Shown: positions 16,367 to 23,343 of the stretch, one piece after another
How the letters are laid out: the number at the start of each line of letters is the position of its first letter
How positions within the stretch are numbered: the first letter of the stretch is position 1
DNA from: Chitinophaga hostae
GTDB taxonomy: Bacteria; Bacteroidota; Bacteroidia; Chitinophagales; Chitinophagaceae
Direction of reading: 5' to 3'
DNA length: 64,000 nt
Assembly (NCBI RefSeq): GCF_018224885.1
Contig: NZ_JAGTXB010000008.1
Location: 186,001 to 250,000 of the forward strand
Translations under genes and position numbers: made by a program
Notes under the pieces: generated by a model
The model's input: only the letters and a program-made list of their open reading frames with translations
Told to the model about the DNA's origin: nothing
The model's database searches: none

Positions 16367-16957
16367 ATGCGTATTAAAGACGAAAATAAAGTGGTGGCTA
16401 TCCGGGAGAAAGCCATGGAAATGATTGTCATGCAGGGATTTGATGGCTTGAGCATGCATAAACTGGCCAAAGCCGCCGATATTTCTGTATCGACCATCTA
16501 TATCTATTTTAAGAACCGGGAAGACCTGCTCAACCAGCTGTATGCCGCCACCGCTGAAATGTTCGTGGAAGAAACGCTGAGTGGCTTTGACCCCGACATG
16601 GATTTTGAATCCGGCTTATGGCAGCAGTGGTATAACCGCTACAATTTTATATTGCGTCATCCGCTGCACTACCGCTTTGCAGAGCAGTTCCGCAACTCCC
16701 CTCTCATTGAGAAACAGGAGAATGCCATGGAAAGCACCTTTAAAAATGCCATGCGGCTGTTCTTTGCCAACGCTGTGGCAAAAGGAGAAACGCTGGATTT
16801 GCCTGCAGAAGTATTCTGGGCGGTGGCCTATGGTTCCTTTTATACGCTCATCAAATTCCATCTTGATAATACAACGATGTCGGGCCTACCGTTTTCACTG
16901 GACCTTGATACGTTGAAGCAGGTATTCCAACTTGTCATGAAATCTTTGAGGGTATAA
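16367..16957 (+). CDS. TetR/AcrR-family transcriptional regulator
   Basis: The 196-residue protein has a TetR helix-turn-helix at residues 8-52: AIREKAMEMIVMQGFDGLS, then MHKLAKAADISVSTIYIYFK with the usual YIYF end and NREDLLNQLY. The C-terminal domain contains QQWYNRYNFILRHPLHYRF and AEVFWAVAYGSFYTLIKFH, resembling the TetR C-terminal family found with efflux or stress genes. The start codon is set by the helix 1 position and by the -7 element just upstream. The dyad at 16334-16357 is a likely self-operator. No obvious target lies downstream: the next gene is convergent. Confidence 0.92.
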   Translation: MRIKDENKVVAIREKAMEMIVMQGFDGLSMHKLAKAADISVSTIYIYFKNREDLLNQLYAATAEMFVEETLSGFDPDMDFESGLWQQWYNRYNFILRHPLHYRFAEQFRNSPLIEKQENAMESTFKNAMRLFFANAVAKGETLDLPAEVFWAVAYGSFYTLIKFHLDNTTMSGLPFSLDLDTLKQVFQLVMKSLRV

Positions 16958-16993
16958 CAGTGACGTATATACTAAACCACGAAGTACGGAAAG

Positions 16994-17713
16994 CTACAAA
17001 CCCAACCCTCCATCGCAACGTATTACCGTACCCGTTATATTACCATTGCGCATCAGGAAAGTAATAGTGTCCGCTACATCTTCCGGCTCTCCTACTCTTC
17101 CTACCGGTGTGTAGGCAGCATATTCCCGGAAGGTGTCCGCTTTGGCATCTGCCGGGAGAAAATCCCACCAACCCGTATTTACCACACCCGGTGAAACAGC
17201 GTTGATACGTAAGGGTTGTATTTCTTTGGCGATAGACGGAATCATCAGTTCCAGCGCGCCATTGATAGCGGCCAGCCCGGATACGCCCGGCGCCTGTGAT
17301 GTCGCCGAGATGGCTGTTATCAGGGTAATGCTGCCTCCTTTACTGATATAGGGCAACGCTGCCTGCAAAGTATTCAGCTGAGGCCAGAACTTGCCTTCAA
17401 ATCCTTCTCTCAGGTCTTTTAATGACAGTTCGGAAAATTTCCCTGCGCCTTTCGCACCGCTCAGGGCGATCACCAGGTGATCCACACTATCCTGGCTGCT
17501 GAAAAACTGGTCCAGCTCCTTCCGGTTGTTACTATCCATCGCGACCGTTTGTATGCCGGGATGCATTTTGGCGGCATCCGCCAGTTTAGCCGCAGAGCGG
17601 CCGGTAACCACTACATTCGCTTTTTCTTTCGCCAGTAATGCAGCTGTAGCCAGCCCTATGCCGGAAGAACCACCTGCAATAATTACTTTCTTACTTTCAA
17701 ATGAGGTAGACAT
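16994..17713 (-). CDS. Short-chain dehydrogenase/reductase-fold protein lacking the YxxxK motif
   Basis: The 239-residue Rossmann protein has the SDR cofactor motif GGSSGIGLATA (14-24), an LVIALSGAKGAGKF segment in place of NNAG, and the C-terminal INAVSPGVVNTGWWDFLP and EDVADTITFLMRNGNITGTV typical of classical SDRs. At the active site, where Tyr and Lys should be, the sequence reads GLAAINGALELM: leucine replaces Tyr and asparagine replaces Lys, so classical catalysis is not expected. It may bind NAD(P)(H) and act as a sensor, or use a different mechanism. It is probably controlled by the AraC regulator 81 nt upstream and by the palindrome at 17722-17754. Confidence 0.85.
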   Translation of the reverse strand: MSTSFESKKVIIAGGSSGIGLATAALLAKEKANVVVTGRSAAKLADAAKMHPGIQTVAMDSNNRKELDQFFSSQDSVDHLVIALSGAKGAGKFSELSLKDLREGFEGKFWPQLNTLQAALPYISKGGSITLITAISATSQAPGVSGLAAINGALELMIPSIAKEIQPLRINAVSPGVVNTGWWDFLPADAKADTFREYAAYTPVGRVGEPEDVADTITFLMRNGNITGTVIRCDGGLGL

Positions 17714-17721
17714 ATCGTTAT

Positions 17722-17754
17722 CTTTTTATGTACACAAAGGTGGTACATAAAAAG
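17722..17754. promoter_or_regulatory. 33-nt palindrome in the SDR promoter region
   Basis: CTTTTTATGTAC (17722-17733) and GTACATAAAAAG (17743-17754) are perfect 12-nt arms around 9 nt, starting 9 nt upstream of the SDR ATG at 17713. This is a strong operator candidate for a dimeric regulator. Further upstream, ATGCATTC occurs twice in direct orientation 21 nt apart (17776-17783, 17797-17804), the arrangement used by AraC-type activators; the second copy overlaps the AraC stop codon. Confidence 0.5.
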
Positions 17755-17794
17755 CGGGGAGGTATTATCCGGATCATGCATTCTATTAGCGTAA

Positions 17795-18736
17795 TTATGC
17801 ATTCTTGCGGTAAGCCAAAGGCGTTTGTCCTGTTTGTTCACGGAAAAAACGGTTAAAGCCGGCAGGGTCGCTGAAATTGAGCTGCCAGGAAATTTCGGAT
17901 ATCGCCACATCTGTATGCCGCAGCACGGCTTTAGCTTCCTGCACCAGCATATCCGCGATGGCCGCAGAAGCAGTGTGACCGGTCACTTCCTTTACCGTGC
18001 GGTTGAGATGATTTGGGGTAACACCCAGCAACGCAGCATAGTCTGCCACCCTTTTTTTGGTAAGAAAGTGCTGGCTCACCAGTTTCATAAACCGGGGCAC
18101 GAGATAAGTACTCCGTGTATCCGTAGTCGTTATATGCAGTTCCTGCGCCACGTAACTTCTTTTTACTTCCAGCAGCAACAGGTAGAGATACATGCGTACT
18201 GCCTTTTCGCGTCCCTGCTTATGTTGTCTTAATTCAGCATCTATTTTACCTACAAAGTCGGCCACGGCGGCAATCTCCAGCTCCTGCAGCTGAATAAAGG
18301 GCACGCCGGAATAATCGAAGAAAGGAAACTCCAGCGGTATCTTTCCGGCAGGGATCAGTTCTTCCAGGAAATCGGCATTGAACAATATATAATAGCCAAA
18401 AGTATCGGCGGTGATATTATCCTTGCTGAATACCTGTCCCGGAAAAGTAAAGCTGAGCGTACCGGGGCGGTGTTTGAATTTTTCCAGCCCCAGCTGCACA
18501 TCCACGCTCCCGCTCAACGTAATGCTGATCCGGTAAAAATCGGATTTCAGCGGTCCTACAGCCGGCCGGAGGCCTTCACTGGAATACACTTCAAAGCCGG
18601 GAATACGCTTCCCTGCTTCGAGATTATTATAGCCAAAATCGGAAGTGTCTCCTTCCCTGCGATGCAGATGACGGAAGTCGTTCAGCACATACAAAGGAAT
18701 TTCAGCTTTGCCCGGAGAAATATTATTCGTTGCCAT
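17795..18736 (-). CDS. AraC-family transcriptional regulator
   Basis: The C-terminal domain (about residues 205-310) has the double helix-turn-helix of AraC proteins: KKRVADYAALLGVTPNHLNR for the first and DVAISEISWQLNFSDPAGFN with RFFREQTGQTPLAYRK for the second. The N-terminal 180 residues contain a cupin-like beta region (RPGTLSFTFPGQVF) that would bind an effector. I start it at the ATG at 18736 (313 residues) because the longer frame begins at a GTG beyond the start of the divergent gene. It is divergent from the 116-residue gene at 18777 (40 nt gap) and directly upstream of the SDR gene, its likely target. Confidence 0.92.
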   Translation of the reverse strand: MATNNISPGKAEIPLYVLNDFRHLHRREGDTSDFGYNNLEAGKRIPGFEVYSSEGLRPAVGPLKSDFYRISITLSGSVDVQLGLEKFKHRPGTLSFTFPGQVFSKDNITADTFGYYILFNADFLEELIPAGKIPLEFPFFDYSGVPFIQLQELEIAAVADFVGKIDAELRQHKQGREKAVRMYLYLLLLEVKRSYVAQELHITTTDTRSTYLVPRFMKLVSQHFLTKKRVADYAALLGVTPNHLNRTVKEVTGHTASAAIADMLVQEAKAVLRHTDVAISEISWQLNFSDPAGFNRFFREQTGQTPLAYRKNA

Positions 18737-18776
18737 TTGCTTATATTCGTCTCTAAAAATAAACAAATTATCAGCA

Positions 18777-19127
18777 ATGGAGTTAACCACCCTTTACCGC
18801 CCCGTAGGACCAGATGAGCTGGTATTAATAGAACAGTCCGGCTGGAAAAAATTTCCGCCCAGAAAACCGGATCAACCCATTTTTTACCCGGTAATGAATG
18901 AAGCATATGCTATACAGATATCCGTAGAGTGGAATGTTCCTGCCTATGGATCGGGCTTTGTCACTAAATTTGCTGTAAACAGCGATTTTCTGAAAAGATA
19001 TAATATCGAAAATGTAGGCGGCGAAATACACAATGAACTATGGGTACCGGCAGAGGAGCTGGATGAATTCAATGATAATATCATAGGGCTGATCGAAATA
19101 ACGCAATCGTACGGGCATACCCGTTAA
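18777..19127 (+). CDS. Conserved small protein (often labelled ADP-ribosylation/crystallin J1)
   Basis: The 116-residue protein LYRPVGPDELVLIEQSGWKK, then FPPRKPDQPIFYPVMNEAYA, and VGGEIHNELWVPAEELDEFN near the end, matches a widespread family of about 120-140 residues that databases often label ADP-ribosylation/crystallin J1. The label is historical and no catalytic activity is established. There is no signal peptide. It starts at ATG 18777; an upstream extension to 18708 would run through the AraC start region and is unlikely. It is divergent from the AraC gene and followed by a strong terminator. Confidence 0.8.
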   Translation: MELTTLYRPVGPDELVLIEQSGWKKFPPRKPDQPIFYPVMNEAYAIQISVEWNVPAYGSGFVTKFAVNSDFLKRYNIENVGGEIHNELWVPAEELDEFNDNIIGLIEITQSYGHTR

Positions 19128-19130
19128 AAT

Positions 19131-19161
19131 AGAAAGCAGCGATCGTGGATCGCTGCTTTCT
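19131..19161. terminator. Bidirectional hairpin terminator
   Basis: A perfect 14-nt stem, AGAAAGCAGCGATC (19131-19144) with GATCGCTGCTTTCT (19148-19161), has a 3-nt loop. It lies between the convergent genes ending at 19127 and 19180. Confidence 0.88.
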
Positions 19162-19179
19162 AATAATATACTGCGATTG

Positions 19180-20511
19180 TTATCTCGCTATATCAATTTT
19201 CACTTTCTTATTCTTGATCCTTTCGTTCTTGATCAGCTCCAGTGAATGCTGCACTTTCGATTTCACCACCGCCACAAAAGAAAAGAAATCTTTTACTTCA
19301 ATTAAGCCGATATCTTCTTTTTTAAGATGCGCCTGTTTGGACAGGAAGCCAACGATATCTACTTTATTTACTTTGTCTTTTTTACCGGCGCCAATAAAGA
19401 TGGTGGTCCATTTGGGTTTTTCCGGTAAGGTGGCGGTATCCGGCAGCGTAATATCCTCTATCACTTCATCAGCCAGGTAAGGCATTCTTTTTTCATCCGG
19501 CGCCAGGATAAGAATCGCTGTTCCGCTGGCTTCCATCCTCGCAGTACGGCCGTTGCGGTGCGTCCAGCTGTCTTCCGTATGCGGCAGGTGGAAGTGTACG
19601 ATATAACGGATATTCGGAATATCAAGACCACGGGCAGCCAGATCGGTGGTCACCAGTACATTTACAGAACCGTTACGGAATTTACAGAGGGCGGCATCCC
19701 GTTCCTGCTGTTCCATTGCGCCATGGTAAAAGGTATTAATGATACTTTTTTCAGACAGCATTTTACTGGTACGCTCCACTGCATCGCGGTGGTTGCAGAA
19801 TACAATGGTAGAGCGGTTTCCGAGGTAGCAGATGAGGCGAAACAGCGTTTCTACCTTATCATTTTCGGGCGATAACACCTCTTTGATGGTGAGTCTTGCC
19901 ACAGGCGTACCTTCTTCCGGCAGGAAATCCAGCTTTTGTGGCTCATTCAGCGCCAGGAATTCAGGGATGTCCACGGATTCCGTGGCAGAGGTCAGTATCC
20001 GCTTTTTGATATTGGGAAGTGATTCAACGATGAAAGACACTTCCTCCTGGAAACCGAGTTCCAGGGTTTTATCAAATTCGTCGAGCACCAATGTTTCCAC
20101 AGCTGCTACGGTAATATTTTCCCTGCGGATATGATCTCCCAGGCGGCCGGGCGTTCCAACAATAACAGCCGGGGGCTGGATCAGGTTATTTTCTTCCGTT
20201 TCTCTCAGGTGTCCACCATAGCAGGCCGTGATCTTATGCCCGGTTCCCATGAGCTTAAACACCTTTTCTATCTGGAGTGCCAGTTCGCGGGAAGGCACCA
20301 CAATCAGCGCCTGCGTATTTTTATTGGCAGGATCCAGCTTTTCCAGTATAGGCAACAGAAATGCCAGCGTTTTACCGGAACCGGTAGCTGACAACAGGAT
20401 TACATCAGCATGTTGCTGATTCGCCTCCACTGATGCCTGCTGCATTTCATTGAGTGAATCGATCTTGAGATTGGTAAGAATATTACCTAATGAATATTTT
20501 TCTTTTTGCAT
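19180..20511 (-). CDS. DEAD-box ATP-dependent RNA helicase with DbpA-type RNA-binding domain
   Basis: The 443-residue protein carries all helicase motifs: Walker A SATGSGKT (41-48), PSRELAL (73-79), TPGRLGDH (120-127), motif II DEFD (144-147) instead of DEAD, SAT (175-177), IVFCNHRDAVE (236-246), TTDLAARGLDIP (288-299), and HRNGRTAR (318-325). The last 75 residues (about 367-443) match the DbpA/CsdA RNA-binding domain, which in DbpA recognises 23S rRNA, so a ribosome-assembly role is likely. The start is the ATG at 20511; the longer frame begins at a TTG that lies inside the -7 element. The stop is followed by a terminator shared with the convergent gene. Confidence 0.93.
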   Translation of the reverse strand: MQKEKYSLGNILTNLKIDSLNEMQQASVEANQQHADVILLSATGSGKTLAFLLPILEKLDPANKNTQALIVVPSRELALQIEKVFKLMGTGHKITACYGGHLRETEENNLIQPPAVIVGTPGRLGDHIRRENITVAAVETLVLDEFDKTLELGFQEEVSFIVESLPNIKKRILTSATESVDIPEFLALNEPQKLDFLPEEGTPVARLTIKEVLSPENDKVETLFRLICYLGNRSTIVFCNHRDAVERTSKMLSEKSIINTFYHGAMEQQERDAALCKFRNGSVNVLVTTDLAARGLDIPNIRYIVHFHLPHTEDSWTHRNGRTARMEASGTAILILAPDEKRMPYLADEVIEDITLPDTATLPEKPKWTTIFIGAGKKDKVNKVDIVGFLSKQAHLKKEDIGLIEVKDFFSFVAVVKSKVQHSLELIKNERIKNKKVKIDIAR

Positions 20512-20517
20512 TTGGCG

Positions 20518-20525
20518 CAAAAGTA
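20518..20525 (-). promoter_or_regulatory. Putative -7 element for helicase gene
   Basis: On the minus strand 20525-20518 reads TACTTTTG, an exact TAnnTTTG match ending 6 nt before the ATG at 20511. The predicted transcript would begin at or next to the start codon. Confidence 0.5.
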
Positions 20526-20562
20526 CGCCATTTTTATGGAATGCGGAGGGTATAAAGCGAAT

Positions 20563-20764
20563 GGAGCGCCTTCGGCGCTTGTCTTTGGGCAGGATTAGGA
20601 TGATTATGATGATTATACTGATTTTATTTCTTTTTTTGAAAGATGCTTACCACTTCTCTGAAAACATTTGCCAATAGCAGAAAAACAGTAAGAGAAAAAT
20701 TAAAATCAGTATAATCATCATAATCATCCTAATCCTGCCCAAAGACAAGCGCCGAAGGCGCTCC
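20563..20764. repeat. 9-nt-period inverted repeat, element B (64-nt perfect arms)
   Basis: The arms 20563-20626 and 20701-20764 are perfectly complementary over 64 nt, with a 74-nt AT-rich loop. GATT words occur at 20593, 20602, 20611 and 20620, exact 9-nt steps. The outer end of each arm contains its own hairpin, AGCGCCTTCGGCGCT (5-nt-arm GC stem with a TTCG-containing loop), followed by TGTCTTTGGGC. The element sits between the helicase promoter and the stop codon of the DUF6528-like gene, 6 nt from that stop. Confidence 0.93.
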
Positions 20765-20769
20765 GCTCA

Positions 20770-21762
20770 CTACCGGCACAAATGCACCTGGTCATTGACC
20801 GGGTAGCTGAAGGTATTAGGTATTACCCATCTTGCTTTATAAATTTTCCAGCCTTTTTGGGAGAAGATACTATTGCCTTTCGCGTCCAGTACTTCGTCCG
20901 TCCACCAGGATTCCTTTGGTCTTATTAACAGCACCGGGAAACCGCTGCCAGCAGAGGATACGCTCTTAATGTTGGCTTGCAGCACATCCGCCTGCGTAAG
21001 CTTTTTACTGATAACATTAAACGTATATACGTTGGTGGTATTCGTTAACCACAGGTTATTTTCGCCATATACCGGGAACAGGTCATGCGCTTCTGTGCCT
21101 GGAATATTAATAACCGTATCCGGCATCAGATCAGGCGCAGCGCAGTTAAAATTGTAACGGAACGAGCGCATGGTAGCCATGGCAGCCGACCAAAGCCTTT
21201 GCTGTCCGGCATCCCACACTACGTTATGCCCGAAATCGATGGGTATTTTTTTCGTTTTAACGCCATCGGGATAATGCAGCGTATCCGTTTTAAACAGCAT
21301 CAGGTAGTTCCCCGTACTGGAGGCTGTGACAATATTACCATCGGGCAATAACTCCGAGGAATGCGTGTTGCCGCCGGCATAGGCATAGAACACCGTTTTT
21401 TTATCTGCTATCCTGATCAGGGCCACGCCACCGCCCGAAGCGTTGGTCAGGATGTATTCGTTGTTGTATACCGCTTTGGCATCACTGGGATTACTAAACC
21501 ACTTCACATGCTCCGGTTTCACATTGGAATTTTCAGGTTTCCATTCCCAGATAACGGCGCCGGAGGCTACATCCGCGATAACGATGCGGTGCTGCGATTG
21601 CTCCGCCAGCACGATACACTTGCTGCAGGCCGCCACCGTAGCCGGCGTATCGGGTTTTACCACCGGCGGCGGTACCACTGCCGGCGTCACCTTACTTTTA
21701 CCCGAACAGGCTATGGCCAGTAAAGTAACGCCGCTGAGCAGATAGAATAATTTTTTCATCAT
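20770..21762 (-). CDS. DUF6528-like lipoprotein of the SusCD locus
   Basis: The 330-residue protein has a lipoprotein signal peptide ending in LAIAC (Cys19), a proline-rich linker (VVPPPVVKP), and repeats resembling beta-propeller blades: RIVIADVASGAVIWEWKP, then EYILTNASGGGVALIRIADK, then ELLPDGNIVTASSTGNYLML. This matches the pattern of DUF6528-type proteins, which are often coded next to SusC/SusD. It probably sits on the cell surface and binds or processes the glycan; no catalytic motif is seen. The SusD stop and this ATG overlap as TGATG (21760-21764), which implies translational coupling. The choice between ATG 21762 and 21759 does not change the signal peptide. Confidence 0.78.
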   Translation of the reverse strand: MMKKLFYLLSGVTLLAIACSGKSKVTPAVVPPPVVKPDTPATVAACSKCIVLAEQSQHRIVIADVASGAVIWEWKPENSNVKPEHVKWFSNPSDAKAVYNNEYILTNASGGGVALIRIADKKTVFYAYAGGNTHSSELLPDGNIVTASSTGNYLMLFKTDTLHYPDGVKTKKIPIDFGHNVVWDAGQQRLWSAAMATMRSFRYNFNCAAPDLMPDTVINIPGTEAHDLFPVYGENNLWLTNTTNVYTFNVISKKLTQADVLQANIKSVSSAGSGFPVLLIRPKESWWTDEVLDAKGNSIFSQKGWKIYKARWVIPNTFSYPVNDQVHLCR

Positions 21763-23321
21763 CAATAATTATTGTTTTGGGCGAGATTAGGATTCAGGTC
21801 GCGCTGCGTTTGCGGAATCGGCCACCAGTAATCCCTGTCCCTGTTAAATGTTCTTTTTACGATGGGCTGGTTCTCTGAATTGTAAATAGTCGCATTCATT
21901 ACTGTTTCCGCCAGCTTCCAGCGACGGATATCCGTATAATAAAAGCCTTCAAAAGCAAATTCCACCCTTCTTTCATGACGGATCAGCTGCCGCATGGTCG
22001 CCTGTGTTTGTGCAGCAGGGATCTCATAAGGCGCCAGGCCCGCACGCTGGCGAACGCGGTTAACGGCATCATACACCGTGGCATCCGGTCCGGATACTTC
22101 GTTCTGCGCTTCTGCGTACATCAATAATACATCAGCAAAACGGATATACATATAATTTGTTTCAGATCTTCCCGCCTGGTTGATCAGGTTAGTGGTTGCT
22201 TCTTTATCATAGATGCTATATTTCTTCACGCCATACCCGGTGATCTTAAATGGTGCAGTGGGCGTGGTTACCGCGCCAATATAGGTATCGCCGGGGAATA
22301 CCATGCTCTTATAAAAACGCGGATCACGGTTTTCATAAGGCTTTGCCGGATCGTATAAGGGCGACACTTCTTTAGGGCTGCCATCCTTCATATCATAGGC
22401 ATCTACTATATTCCGCAAGGGGGCGTTAGTGTTATACTGGCGGTTTATCAGGTCAAAAGAGTTTCCCAGCTCGGGAATTTTCGCACCTACGTCAAAGATC
22501 GACTCCACGCTGTTTTCATTGGCAGGCAAAAACAGGCTTCTGTAATCGCTGAACAGGCCATAACCGGCGCCAGCCAGGTCAATTACGGCTTTGGCAGCAT
22601 CTGCCGCGGCTTTCCAGGCGGTGATGTTACCGGAAGGATTATTCAACGGACTGGCCTCAAATAACAATACCCTGGCTTTTAGCGCCAGCGCAGCGCCTTT
22701 TGTGGCACGGCCAATATCGCCGCCGCTGTATTTGAGCGGTAAGGCAGCAGCAGCTTCGTCCAGGTCTTTCAACACCTGTTGTACTACTTTGGCGCGGGTA
22801 TCGCGGGGCAGTTTGCCCTGGGCGGCAGGATCAGGGGCATCGAGTATCAGCGGCACGCCACCATAGTAAGTTTCCAGCATACCGTAATACAGCGCTCTTA
22901 AAAATTTAGCCTCGGCCGTCATGCGCGCCCTTAAAGCACTGTCCATAGGCACCGCAGGCGATTTGGCCAGGAAGTTGTTACATCTGCCTATACCCACATT
23001 GCAATCCCGCCAGCGGGCATTAATAATTGTGGAGTTGGTGGCGGTTTGTGTACCCAGGGCAATGGCGTTAACCCCCCTGGAGTCGTCGTAGTTATAAGCA
23101 TTCGGCGTGGCCGTTTCTTCCCATAATACCGTGGCGTCGCCACCAAGTACGCCTTCCAGTCTTAGCGCAGCATAACAACCCGTTAGCGCGGCGGTTACAT
23201 TTTTCTCGGAGGTCCAATAGTTTTCTTCTGTATAACGGTCGTTGGGAAAGGATTCCAGCGCCTTATCCGAACATGCCGACAGCAGTGCCATCCCCAGGGC
23301 TATTAAAATCAGTTGTTTCAT
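21762..23321 (-). CDS. RagB/SusD-family nutrient-binding lipoprotein
   Basis: The 519-residue protein has a lipoprotein signal ending in LLSAC (Cys17) followed by the SusD N-terminal pattern FPNDRYTEENYWTSEKNVTA and LTGCYAAL. TPR-like helices include AEAKFLRALYYGMLETYYGG (about 130-150), the hallmark FLRA.YY.L...YG motif. The C-terminal PF07980-type region reads RHERRVEFAFEGFYYTDIRR and ends WWPIPQTQRDLNPNLAQN. SusD proteins cap a SusC barrel and bind oligosaccharide at the surface. It starts 22 nt after the SusC stop, so both are co-transcribed. The substrate is not readable. Confidence 0.95.
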   Translation of the reverse strand: MKQLILIALGMALLSACSDKALESFPNDRYTEENYWTSEKNVTAALTGCYAALRLEGVLGGDATVLWEETATPNAYNYDDSRGVNAIALGTQTATNSTIINARWRDCNVGIGRCNNFLAKSPAVPMDSALRARMTAEAKFLRALYYGMLETYYGGVPLILDAPDPAAQGKLPRDTRAKVVQQVLKDLDEAAAALPLKYSGGDIGRATKGAALALKARVLLFEASPLNNPSGNITAWKAAADAAKAVIDLAGAGYGLFSDYRSLFLPANENSVESIFDVGAKIPELGNSFDLINRQYNTNAPLRNIVDAYDMKDGSPKEVSPLYDPAKPYENRDPRFYKSMVFPGDTYIGAVTTPTAPFKITGYGVKKYSIYDKEATTNLINQAGRSETNYMYIRFADVLLMYAEAQNEVSGPDATVYDAVNRVRQRAGLAPYEIPAAQTQATMRQLIRHERRVEFAFEGFYYTDIRRWKLAETVMNATIYNSENQPIVKRTFNRDRDYWWPIPQTQRDLNPNLAQNNNY

Positions 23322-23343
23322 CTTCTATAGTTTATGGGTTGGA

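Noticed and set aside
19180..20511. DEFD instead of DEAD as a sign of an inactive helicase
   Set aside because: The acidic pair needed for Mg-ATP is kept and all other motifs are intact, so it is a tolerated family variation.
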